Shown here one piece after another: positions 10,014 through 18,666 of a DNA stretch of 64,000 nt. Numbering within the stretch: the stretch's first letter is position 1; each line of letters opens with the position of its first letter. A program made the translations under genes and the position numbers. The stretch is taken from assembly GCA_029432775.1 (NCBI GenBank), contig JAROAZ010000004.1:186001-250000 (forward strand), in the 5' to 3' direction. Below the pieces are notes generated by a model, which saw nothing but the letters and a program-made list of their open reading frames with translations, was not told where the DNA came from and searched no databases. The stretch comes from Pontiellaceae bacterium B12227 (lineage in GTDB: Bacteria > Verrucomicrobiota > Kiritimatiellia > Kiritimatiellales > Pontiellaceae).

Positions 10014-10029
10014 TTTCAAATCGTTGAAA
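10014..10029. promoter_or_regulatory. Putative operator upstream of the nucleoside-hydrolase-like/lyase A unit
   Basis: TTTCAAATCGTTGAAA lies 78 nt upstream of the start codon at 9936. The arms TTTCAA/TTGAAA are exact inverted repeats around ATCG. The identical 15-mer TTTCAAATCGTTGAA occurs upstream of lyase B and lyase C and nowhere else that I found. A shared operator for this locus is the simplest reading; the LacI-type protein at 11-1030 is the obvious candidate to bind it. Confidence 0.6.
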
Positions 10030-10046
10030 CGGCAAGGGCAAAGGAA

Positions 10047-10130
10047 TGTCCCCTCTCTTTTTTAGGAACGGGGGCTTTCCAGCCCCCGATACGGGGACAG
10101 GACGCGAAGCGAGGCTTTCTGGAAGAAAGC
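10047..10130. repeat. Nested hairpins in the lyase B / next gene spacer
   Basis: The outer arms TGTCCCC (10047-10053) and GGGGACA (10093-10099) enclose a perfect inner stem, GGGGGCT (10070-10076) with AGCCCCC (10081-10087). A second perfect stem, GCTTTCT/AGAAAGC, follows at 10114-10130. No U-tract follows on the minus strand, so this is not a classic intrinsic terminator. It could be a REP or MITE-like element, or an RNA-end-stabilising structure downstream of lyase B. Confidence 0.5.
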
Positions 10131-10171
10131 AACGACCGATAGGGAGTGGCAATTCCCCGCTCCTGTAAGAA

Positions 10172-13100
10172 TCATTTTTCAATAAGACGGAAGAAGGCCT
10201 CGAGATCGGTCGGGCTGATAATCACCGGCGCAACATCGCCGTCGGGCACATCCTGCCAAATGCCTTCCGTCAGGTTGGTGCGCGACTGCACCTTGAAGCC
10301 GCTTCCGATCCAATCGAAGACCATATCGCCACCGCTCATGCTGTGCTCAAGCAGCGGGAATTCTGTGACGGGCTGGAATACGCCGGTAATACCCACGTTG
10401 TCCACCCACAGGTCATGGCCGCCGGAGCCGTCACCGGCCCCGCCCGAGAAGGTCAGCCGGAACTGAACGGATTCGCCCGCTCCAAGGATATTATCCGAAA
10501 GTCCCGCCAGGGAATGGTCGATATCGTCATGCGCAAAGTTATCCCATTCGCCATCCACAGTGGTGATTTCCTGGGCACCTGAAATGTAGATCACGCCTTC
10601 TGTGATTCCGCCGTCAGCCAGTACGCTCAATTCGTATGTCCGGGCGGCCTTGGAACGGAATGCATAGGCATCGAAGTGGAAAGCGTCCAGTTCGATGGCC
10701 GCCGTACCGGCATTGGTGATGGAGAACGTGAGCGTTCCGCCGGTGGCAGCGTTGGGCAGTTCCAGGTTTTCATTGTCCGTATTCGTTACCGTGCTCGCCG
10801 ACGGGATACTCACAAAAGTTCCCCATGTACCGTCGGCGCTTGCGCCCCGCTCGTCGGCAACATGCCATGCAGAACCTTCCGAGGTCGCCACGGCCGATCC
10901 GGTGATGTCTGCCGCAAGCACGGACGCCAAGGGAGCACTGCCGCTATTCCACGTATCCCACCCGGCGATCAGCTCAATAACCGGCGGTGCTATGTATTCC
11001 GAGAACGCTCCGGTGATGCCCACGTTGTCCACCCATAGATCGTGTCCCCCCGAACCGTCGCCCTCGCCGCCCGAGAACGCCAGCAAGAATTGTACGGCCT
11101 CACCTGGAGCAAGCGTGTGGTCTGCCATATCCGTCAGGGAAATATCGATATCGTCATGGGCCAGATTGTCGTCGCCGCCGACGGTGATCGCATCTGCAGC
11201 GGACGTGTAAACCGTACCGGCCGAAATATCGCTGCCGGCCACGACGCTCAGCTCGTATGTTCTGGCCGCCTTAGTACGGAATGCGTTCGCATCGAAATGG
11301 AATGCACCCAGTTCGATGTCTTCCGTGCCATTGTTGCTAACCGTGAACGTGATGGTTCCGCCCGTGGTCGCATTGGGCAGTTCCAGGTTTTGATTATTAT
11401 TAGTCCCTGCCGTTGTATCTGCGATCGGCGGCCCCTCGTGCGTTCCCCACGAACCGTCAATGCTGGCGCCGCGCTCGTCAGCCGTATGCCAGGCACTGCC
11501 TTCTGAAGTGGTCACAGCCGATGCGGTCACATTCGGATCCAGTACGGATGCGGAGGGCGTCGCCCCACTGTCCCAGACATCCCACCCGGCGATGATCTCA
11601 TAGACCGGCGGAGGAAGCGGTTCCCCGATACGAATGGTGCCGGTTCCGGCAAAAACGGCATTGGCACCGAGGGCATTGAGCTCGGCGGCGGTATAGGTTC
11701 CCTCGGCGATGGCCGATGCGCCGAACACCAGATTCGAGACCGTCCAGTCATAGAAGCCCAAGTCTACTTCTGCAGTAGCCGAATCGGCTACCGTCAGGGT
11801 TCCGTAACTTATCCAGTCATTGGAAATCAAGAGTTTGCCTTGATCCAGCACGGTGATGTCGGCAGATCCGACTGCACTGCCTGTCGGGAAGACCAGCGTG
11901 CCGATATTGCTTTCCCACACCCCGGCAAAGGTGTTGTTGGCATTCACGATGGTGCAGGTGTGCGGATAGGCAGAGGTTCCGGTGCTGTGCAGCGTGCCGT
12001 CACCACTGATGACCGACGAAATACGGATGTTGCGCGGACCATCGCCATTGCCGTAGCCGGAGAGTTTGGTAAACCCGTCATTCTCCAGTGTGCCGTCAAG
12101 ATGGTTGACGGTGTTGTTGCCGGTGCCGGCAGCCAGGTTTACGGACTTTCCGGAGGTTCCGCCGGTGGCACTCAGATTATACACCGTGGTGGCTTCACCT
12201 AATTCGTACTTAGCACGGAACTGGAACTTGCCGCCGCCCTCAACCGTCAGGGTATCACCGTCGAACGTGGAGTTTCCATCCGGGCTCTTGAGGTTTCCAG
12301 TGTCTGGAACAAAATAATCAAACCCGGCGGCCGGAACCTGGTCGTTATCCCAAACCGTGGGCGTGCTCCAGGTTTGCGGAGAGCCCAGAACATCCATCGT
12401 GACGATGGTTGGATCCACCACCGTAATCGTTCCGCTGCCGGCAAAAACAGGATTACTGCCCAGCGCATTGAGCGCCGCCGGAGAATAGGTTCCATAATCA
12501 ACGGAAACGCCGCCGAACAGCAGGTCCGTAACCCTCCAGTGATTAGCCCCCAGATTCACTGCCGCTGTCGGTGCGTCGGCAACAGCAAGCATTCCTTTCG
12601 CATCCCAATCCCCCTGGATCGTGAGCGTACCATGATCCAGAACCTGGATGTCTGCACTTCCTACGGCACCCGCATTAGCAAACTCCAACGTGCCGTTCTG
12701 GCTTATCCATGTGCCTGAAAAATCATTGGCGGCATTCCCGATGGTCAGGGTATGCGTCGAGCTATTGTCAGATGCCATCGAAGTAATAGCAGCTCCGCCA
12801 CTGATCTTCGAGAGCATGTTGAGGTTACGCGGGCCGGTTGCATTCCAATAGCCCTGAAAGACTGAGTTTGAAATCACGGAGATATTGCCATCGAGAGCAA
12901 AGGTGTTGTTGTTTCCGGTTCCTGCATAAATTCCGCCGCCACTCATGATCAGATTGGAAACCATAAACGGGTTAAAGGCATCGCGCAAATGAAGCAGTCC
13001 CCCGTCAAGAATCCTCAAGGATTCTCCACCAAAAGGAGTCGCAGCGTTATTGACATGCAGATTCAGGTCGGTCGTATAGAAATTAGTGGAAACAGGAATA

Positions 13101-14497
13101 CCGTCCGGATCCCAGGTAGAGGCAGTATCCCAGTCGCCGTTATCTACATCCTGCACAACGGGGGCCGGAACCGGCAGTTGGAACACATAGCAATAGATGT
13201 CCTTTTTATCGGCCTGCTTATTTTCGGAAACAATTAGAACCAGCTTCCCGTCATCAATATAGCTTCCGCTTACCCCGAAACTGCGACTCGTACTATGCAC
13301 AAGCTCCGTGGTGTAGTTTACCGAACCGGGTTCACCACTGGTGATCGTGATATTACTGCCGGATGCATTGATGGTGTAAAAACGGTTGTTCCATGCCAGA
13401 CCGGTTTTCCGGACGCCCTGATGCTTGGTAAAGTCGGTCTCACCCGCCTTGCGGGTATAGGTGTATTCATAGGTATTATCGGTTCCCCGTCCATCATAGG
13501 TGATGTGCACATCGCCGTCCTCGCTCACCACCAGCCCGGGGCCGCCCGAGGAGCCCTTGTCATAGGCAGAGGCAGGGAGATCAATGAGAAACGGTTCGAA
13601 GTCATCAACAGGCAGATCGTGCAGGTTACCCTCAAGATCCTCCCATTTATCCGTAAATGTCGGTCCGCACTTGGCCAGATAAACGCCTTCGTTCAGAATG
13701 TCTAGATCCTGCTTGGCCGCCCATCGGACCGAGAAGGCGTAATACACATCACCGTTGTTATAATACGGAACGCCGTAGGCATAGTTATTCAGGTTGATAT
13801 CCCCAAGCCGCCCTTTCGAAACCTGTTTGGATCGTGTCCACTCGACGCCATTATACACGTGCACGACTTCATCGCCGCCAACCGCTGAGCCTTTGCGATA
13901 GTTCACAATGACATCACCATCATCATTCTGCGTGATCTTGGGATACGTAATGGTGACATCCTCCCCCTCAGCCAACCACCCACGGGTGGCTTCAAAGTTA
14001 CTCAAGGTAAATTCACTGTCCGGGGCGAAGGCGATGTTCTTTTTGGAAACAATATATTTCAGAGGATCATTGTGGTGGTCGTAGAAGATATGGACGGTTC
14101 CGTCGATCTTGCTCACCCCCACTGAAATGGTTTTATGCGAGTCGCCCCAGTCGGCCCCAATCAAGGTATTTTGATGAGGAAGCTCAACCGTCACCCAATT
14201 CCCGGAACCGATTTTCTTGCGCGAAATCATCAGGTTTCGGTTCGACATGCCCCCTTTATACCAACCGAAGAACATGTACCCGTTCACCACAGAGACACAA
14301 TCGCCCCGGGGGCTGATGTTGGGATTGTAATGGTAGGCTTTGGAGCCGTCGGCATAGTAAAAGTAAAGCCCTTCCGTGGTGACGGTACTTTCCTCAAGAA
14401 ACTGAACCTGAGCCGATGCTGAGCCGATGCCCGATAGACACAACAACACACATAGCCTTTTGACCATGTTTCCAAATGCAACATTACGCTTCTTCAT
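10172..14497 (-). CDS. Secreted BNR-fold polysaccharide lyase with duplicated C-terminal modules (lyase B)
   Basis: A secreted protein of about 1441 residues. The ATG at 14497 follows GAGGG and opens a signal peptide ending GIGSASA; an upstream TTG is less likely. The BNR_4 propeller (about 30-440) has the PL24/PL25-type quartet H121 (DSHKTISVG), H141 (YDHH), Y185 (TYPKI) and R201 (YRKGS). The residue after the first His is Lys where lyases A and C have Asn. Two autotransporter-type beta-strand regions follow (about 450-950), then two GWDxW modules in tandem (about 970-1375) and the shared tail ending FFRLIEK. The duplication of both module types relative to its paralogues points to recombination between repeats. 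Substrate inferred as an ulvan-like polymer. Confidence 0.78.
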   Translation of the reverse strand: MKKRNVAFGNMVKRLCVLLCLSGIGSASAQVQFLEESTVTTEGLYFYYADGSKAYHYNPNISPRGDCVSVVNGYMFFGWYKGGMSNRNLMISRKKIGSGNWVTVELPHQNTLIGADWGDSHKTISVGVSKIDGTVHIFYDHHNDPLKYIVSKKNIAFAPDSEFTLSNFEATRGWLAEGEDVTITYPKITQNDDGDVIVNYRKGSAVGGDEVVHVYNGVEWTRSKQVSKGRLGDINLNNYAYGVPYYNNGDVYYAFSVRWAAKQDLDILNEGVYLAKCGPTFTDKWEDLEGNLHDLPVDDFEPFLIDLPASAYDKGSSGGPGLVVSEDGDVHITYDGRGTDNTYEYTYTRKAGETDFTKHQGVRKTGLAWNNRFYTINASGSNITITSGEPGSVNYTTELVHSTSRSFGVSGSYIDDGKLVLIVSENKQADKKDIYCYVFQLPVPAPVVQDVDNGDWDTASTWDPDGIPVSTNFYTTDLNLHVNNAATPFGGESLRILDGGLLHLRDAFNPFMVSNLIMSGGGIYAGTGNNNTFALDGNISVISNSVFQGYWNATGPRNLNMLSKISGGAAITSMASDNSSTHTLTIGNAANDFSGTWISQNGTLEFANAGAVGSADIQVLDHGTLTIQGDWDAKGMLAVADAPTAAVNLGANHWRVTDLLFGGVSVDYGTYSPAALNALGSNPVFAGSGTITVVDPTIVTMDVLGSPQTWSTPTVWDNDQVPAAGFDYFVPDTGNLKSPDGNSTFDGDTLTVEGGGKFQFRAKYELGEATTVYNLSATGGTSGKSVNLAAGTGNNTVNHLDGTLENDGFTKLSGYGNGDGPRNIRISSVISGDGTLHSTGTSAYPHTCTIVNANNTFAGVWESNIGTLVFPTGSAVGSADITVLDQGKLLISNDWISYGTLTVADSATAEVDLGFYDWTVSNLVFGASAIAEGTYTAAELNALGANAVFAGTGTIRIGEPLPPPVYEIIAGWDVWDSGATPSASVLDPNVTASAVTTSEGSAWHTADERGASIDGSWGTHEGPPIADTTAGTNNNQNLELPNATTGGTITFTVSNNGTEDIELGAFHFDANAFRTKAARTYELSVVAGSDISAGTVYTSAADAITVGGDDNLAHDDIDISLTDMADHTLAPGEAVQFLLAFSGGEGDGSGGHDLWVDNVGITGAFSEYIAPPVIELIAGWDTWNSGSAPLASVLAADITGSAVATSEGSAWHVADERGASADGTWGTFVSIPSASTVTNTDNENLELPNAATGGTLTFSITNAGTAAIELDAFHFDAYAFRSKAARTYELSVLADGGITEGVIYISGAQEITTVDGEWDNFAHDDIDHSLAGLSDNILGAGESVQFRLTFSGGAGDGSGGHDLWVDNVGITGVFQPVTEFPLLEHSMSGGDMVFDWIGSGFKVQSRTNLTEGIWQDVPDGDVAPVIISPTDLEAFFRLIEK
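12294..12310. repeat. Dispersed palindrome TTCCA-N5-TGGAA
   Basis: TTTCCAGTGTCTGGAAC inside lyase B, at the position equivalent to the copy at 7871-7887. Perfect five-base core arms. Confidence 0.7.
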
Positions 14498-14654
14498 GAA
14501 TCCCTCAAAATCATTCAATTCTCTGAATGGTTAAAGCCATTCCTGTCATCACCAATTACCGCTCTACCCGACACCCTGCAGGGGAATCCGGATTATAACA
14601 CGGATTACGATGAATGTTTTATTTCATGAGAATTGGAATCTGAAGATTCAATGT

Positions 14655-14669
14655 TTTCAAATCGTTGAA
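14655..14669. promoter_or_regulatory. Putative operator upstream of lyase B
   Basis: TTTCAAATCGTTGAA, identical to the sites upstream of the other two units, 158 nt before the lyase B start. A degraded TTCCA-type palindrome (TTTCCAACGTTTGAGA) lies nearby at about 14695. Binding by the LacI-type regulator is inferred. Confidence 0.6.
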
Positions 14670-14718
14670 CCGCATTTCATGCTGTTTCCAACGTTTGAGA
14701 AAGAACGAACGTTTTTAC

Positions 14719-17700
14719 CTAGTTCTCAATCAACCGGAAGAAATCAGCGCTGTTCGTCGGGGCCACGTTAACCGGAGGGACGTCGCCACCGGGCACATCG
14801 AGCCAGATACCTTCGGTCAGGTTCGTGCGGGACTGAACCCTGAAACCGCTTCCTGTCCAGGTAAAGACCATGTTGCCTCCGCTGAAGCTGTACTCCAGCA
14901 CCGGGGGTTCGACAGAAGAGCCGGCAACCCGCGAGATTGCCACATTGTCCACGAAAAGATGGTGTCCGCCGGAGTCATCGCCCTCTCCTCCCGAGAAGGC
15001 CAAAAGGAAATCCACGGATTCACCCGCCCCTAGCGTATGGTCCGTGAGCCCCGCCAGATCAATATCGATATCATCATGGGCTCCATTATCCCATGCGCCA
15101 TTAACGGACGTGATCGCATCAGCAGCTGAGGTGAAAACAATGCCCGTTGTAATACCGCTGCCGGCCAGCACGCTCAATTCGTAGGTTCGGGGGGCCTTGG
15201 GACGGAAGGCATAGGCATCAAAATGGAAGGAGTCCAACTCGATTTCGTCCGTGCCGTTGTTCGAGACCGTGAAGGTGATCGTTCCCCCTGTGGTCGCGTT
15301 GGGCAAGGTAAGGTTTTCATGGTTCGCATTCGTTACGATGCTTGCCGAAGGCGGGCCCTCCAGCGTTCCCCACGTACCGTCATTGCTGGCGCCGCGCTCG
15401 TCGGTCGCATTCCAAGCGACCTGTTCTGAAGTCGTCACCGCTGACGCCGTGATATCGGGCGAGAGTACGGATGCATTGGGAGTTGCGGCGCTGTCCCAGA
15501 CATCCCAGCCGGCAACCACCTCAGATGGAAGCAGCACCGTCAGAATGAAGCTATTGGTGAAGCTCAACGAACCATCGCTGGCAACAACAATGATTTCCGC
15601 ATCGCCGCCTTGTCCGGCTGCAGGCGTCACGGTAACGGTACGGTTTGAACCGCTGCCGCCAAACACGATATTTGCCGGTGGCACCAGAGTGGTATTCGTG
15701 GAGTTTCCTGAAAGCGTAATCAGGCCCGGATCCGCATCGTCGCCCACGATGAAGGCGATCGGCCCGGTATTGGTGTTCACATCGATGGTTTGGTCGGGAA
15801 TATCCATAATGTAAGGGGCCGTGTTGCCTACGGCTTGATAGCTGATTTGCGGTCGCGTATCAACCGGTCCGGCCACGCCGCCTTCGGACATCGTGAGCGT
15901 GGCAAAGTTGATGCCGGTCTTTGCGGAACGGGTGTTGAGCCGGAGGAAAACATACTCCCCCACGCCTGCGCCGCCGGCGTATTGCGCGTTGAGATAGTTC
16001 ATCAGGTTGGAGCCGCCGCCCATCGAGGTGCCGACGAGGCCAAACGGCGTACTGTCGATTAAGATGCTCTCCTGCAGACGCGTGGCGTCGGTCGGATCCG
16101 GTGTCGCTGTCTGGGAATAAAAGTCACTCGTCAAGACCGCGGAACTGGCCCGCCGGCCCAGTCCATAGAGATCGTTGCCCCGCAGTGTTCCGCTTTTGCC
16201 TTCATAGTTAAAACTGAAGGACGCCTCCGTGAACGGGTTGCTGACGGCTCCCAGATCTGGCAGAGGGAATACATACACCGTGCAGCGCTCGACCCACGGC
16301 GAAGCACCTCGGGCACCTAGATCCACCGAGGCATCCGTCAGCTTTTCGATTACAAGATTTTCCTTAATAGAGCAATCGGCTCCGTCGCTGTAGAGCGTTC
16401 CCGCAACGATGCCCGGCGGCATTACAGTATATCGAAAGACCGTACTGTTGGTCAGCGGACCGCTGCCCACAACCAGGGTAATGTCTGCAAACCCGGATTC
16501 GCCGATAGCAGGCGTGATGGTTACGGTACGATTGGATCCGCTGCCCCCGAAGAGCATGTTTTCATTGGGTACGAGCGTCGTGTTGGAGGATGTGCCGGTC
16601 ACAACCAATGCATCCGCCGAGTTTGTCCCAAACGAAACCGTAAAGGGTATGGCCACGGGTGTCGTATTGAACACAACAGCCTGGTCTGGCACAGCGCTGA
16701 TTTCAACCGTGTCGCCCCAGGTCGTAAAGCTCCAGAGAAGACCTTGGCGCACAACGGCACCGGCGCTCACCTCGTCGATGCGCCAATAGTACCGGGTCTG
16801 CCCATCAACTCCCCCAGCCGGCGTAAAGCTGGTTGAAGCCTGCTCCCCCATGTACTCCGGCGAGGCCGTGGTCGCGGCGGCCACCGCATTTGAATCCGTT
16901 CCGAGATACACTCTATGAGAAACGGCATCAATTCCTGCCGTCCATTCCAGCGTCAGGCCGAGATTGGTCACCGCGGCTTCATGTACCGGTACGGGCAGAA
17001 TCGCCGTGGTCGAAACCTTATAGTCATAGATATGCAGGGGCGATGGAGTTTCACTCGTGTTAGGCGGTTCTTCCTGACCATAGAACGAGAGCACACGATC
17101 TGCTTCCCAACGCGAATAATCGAGCTGCCCTTCGCCGCCTTCGGAGACATTCTGCGTGTAAACCAACGACCAGCTCCAGGCGGTTTGCGAGGCATTGGGC
17201 ACGCCCTTGGCGATTCGTGGTTTGCCTCCATCCTCGTAGACGAGGAACAGGTTGCCGTCATCATCGCCGCACATCTTCGGGCGGCTTCCCTTGAAAGAGA
17301 GCGTCCCTTGACTCCAGGCTCCGGCCGCATTGCGCCAATAGTGTTGGTATTTGTTGTTATGTGCCACCATCACGTGGCAGCTTCCGTCCGGAAAGGCATA
17401 GTGCGTGTATTGGTTGGATAAACCGATATTCTGCGGAATTGCGGCAGCAATAAGACCGGGCGAATTAATGGAAATATAGGATGACCCGGTGGTGCCGATC
17501 AGCGTTCCCGTATTGTTGCGCCATGTGCGGCCATTATCGTCGCTATAGGCATAGTTCAGGTCATGATTGCTTGCGGCAGAGGTGCTTGTTTCGCGCCAAC
17601 CCCAGGTCGCATGCAAACGATCTCCCCCATAGGAAATGCCGTTGATGTAGGGATTGCGGGACGTGCTTGTTGTTGTCGAATAGGCACCGGTATAGTCGCC

Positions 17701-18372
17701 CCACCGGGAGATGAACTTCCCCAGCCCTATCGTCCAGTCGTGGGTCGTTCCATTGTATTCCTGAATCATGCCGTCCCCGCTGCCGGAACCCCCGTAGCGA
17801 TAATACAGCATGAGGTTTCCGTTGGGCGCGTTGAAAAAGGAGGGATAAGTCAACTGGGTAATTTTTCCAACCGATCCCAGATTATCTGTAATCGGACTGA
17901 ACAAACCCGTGCTCCAAGTCACCGACTCCGGATTGGAGGCCACACCAATGTTGGAGACCCGGTAGTTGAGATCGTGTTTATGATGATCGAACATTAAATG
18001 GATGGTTCCATCTTTCTCGCAAATACCCACCGAAACCACATTGTGCGAATCATGGCTGTTAATGGTGTAGTCCGTGAAACGGATCACATCCCACGCCCCG
18101 TCCGGTAGTTTGCGCCGCGCCAGGCATACATAGCGATCCTCGTCATAATAGGTCGCGTATTGGTATCCCTTGGACGTCGCCATCGGAAACCGCTGATAGG
18201 TCCGGCCGTTAATGTTCCGGTTGAATGACGCCGCGGAGCTGCTGAAATTGAGCGCGTTGTTGTCCACAATCGTGGACTGCAGCAGCTCCACATCAGCGAA
18301 GAGACCAAGCGCGCTGCACAGCGTTATAAATGCAACGAGCATCGCCCGTTTGTATGGTCCAATCCGTTTCAT
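14719..18372 (-). CDS. Secreted BNR-fold polysaccharide lyase with Ig/FN3-type linkers (lyase C)
   Basis: A secreted protein of 1217 residues with a signal peptide ending CSALGLFA. The BNR_4 propeller (about 28-460) has H110 (DSHNVVSVGIC), H130 (FDHH), Y176 (TYPSF) and R192 (YYRYG), spaced as in PL25-type lyases. Downstream come a fibronectin-III-like domain (about 465-550), an Ig/cadherin-like domain (about 555-650), a DNRLRE-like region (about 650-845), a second Ig-like domain (about 850-945), a GWDxW module and the shared tail ending FFRLIEN. Unlike A and B it lacks the autotransporter-type repeats, so the catalytic head has been joined to a different linker set. No good Shine-Dalgarno is visible; a perfect inverted repeat abuts the ATG. 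Confidence 0.8.
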   Translation of the reverse strand: MKRIGPYKRAMLVAFITLCSALGLFADVELLQSTIVDNNALNFSSSAASFNRNINGRTYQRFPMATSKGYQYATYYDEDRYVCLARRKLPDGAWDVIRFTDYTINSHDSHNVVSVGICEKDGTIHLMFDHHKHDLNYRVSNIGVASNPESVTWSTGLFSPITDNLGSVGKITQLTYPSFFNAPNGNLMLYYRYGGSGSGDGMIQEYNGTTHDWTIGLGKFISRWGDYTGAYSTTTSTSRNPYINGISYGGDRLHATWGWRETSTSAASNHDLNYAYSDDNGRTWRNNTGTLIGTTGSSYISINSPGLIAAAIPQNIGLSNQYTHYAFPDGSCHVMVAHNNKYQHYWRNAAGAWSQGTLSFKGSRPKMCGDDDGNLFLVYEDGGKPRIAKGVPNASQTAWSWSLVYTQNVSEGGEGQLDYSRWEADRVLSFYGQEEPPNTSETPSPLHIYDYKVSTTAILPVPVHEAAVTNLGLTLEWTAGIDAVSHRVYLGTDSNAVAAATTASPEYMGEQASTSFTPAGGVDGQTRYYWRIDEVSAGAVVRQGLLWSFTTWGDTVEISAVPDQAVVFNTTPVAIPFTVSFGTNSADALVVTGTSSNTTLVPNENMLFGGSGSNRTVTITPAIGESGFADITLVVGSGPLTNSTVFRYTVMPPGIVAGTLYSDGADCSIKENLVIEKLTDASVDLGARGASPWVERCTVYVFPLPDLGAVSNPFTEASFSFNYEGKSGTLRGNDLYGLGRRASSAVLTSDFYSQTATPDPTDATRLQESILIDSTPFGLVGTSMGGGSNLMNYLNAQYAGGAGVGEYVFLRLNTRSAKTGINFATLTMSEGGVAGPVDTRPQISYQAVGNTAPYIMDIPDQTIDVNTNTGPIAFIVGDDADPGLITLSGNSTNTTLVPPANIVFGGSGSNRTVTVTPAAGQGGDAEIIVVASDGSLSFTNSFILTVLLPSEVVAGWDVWDSAATPNASVLSPDITASAVTTSEQVAWNATDERGASNDGTWGTLEGPPSASIVTNANHENLTLPNATTGGTITFTVSNNGTDEIELDSFHFDAYAFRPKAPRTYELSVLAGSGITTGIVFTSAADAITSVNGAWDNGAHDDIDIDLAGLTDHTLGAGESVDFLLAFSGGEGDDSGGHHLFVDNVAISRVAGSSVEPPVLEYSFSGGNMVFTWTGSGFRVQSRTNLTEGIWLDVPGGDVPPVNVAPTNSADFFRLIEN

Positions 18373-18387
18373 AAGTGATCATCACTT
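18373..18387. promoter_or_regulatory. Perfect inverted repeat abutting the lyase C start codon
   Basis: On the minus strand AAGTGAT-G-ATCACTT ends immediately before the ATG, where a ribosome site would be expected. It could be a second operator or a translation-blocking stem. No comparable element abuts lyases A or B. Confidence 0.4.
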
Positions 18388-18459
18388 TACAGCCAGTGAT
18401 ATCTCCAACTTGTTTACATACATAATTGCATACACGGAGTTTTCACAAATGCCGACACC

Positions 18460-18474
18460 TTTCAAATCGTTGAA
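18460..18474. promoter_or_regulatory. Putative operator upstream of lyase C
   Basis: TTTCAAATCGTTGAA, the third exact copy, 88 nt upstream of the lyase C start. Three identical 15-mers, each 78-158 nt upstream of a lyase-locus gene, are very unlikely by chance. Confidence 0.6.
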
Positions 18475-18666
18475 TATACGATCCCGATGCCAATCGAAGA
18501 GGTATTCCCCGAGAAAATGCGGAGGCTGCGCAGATCACCGATTAGATTTTCGCTTCAAAATTTTTCAATCACACCGTTTTTTTTGGCCCAACTCTCTATG
18601 ACTAATTTACAGACACATCAGGTACGCCACCTGATTATCAGACTCCAGGCCTATCCAGAGAAGACG

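Noticed and set aside
10070-10087. Intrinsic terminator for lyase B
   Set aside because: The stem is perfect but the minus strand lacks a following U-tract.
18617-18635. ATCAGGT/ACCTGAT hairpin as terminator of the amino-sugar operon
   Set aside because: No U-tract on the minus strand; position alone is not enough.
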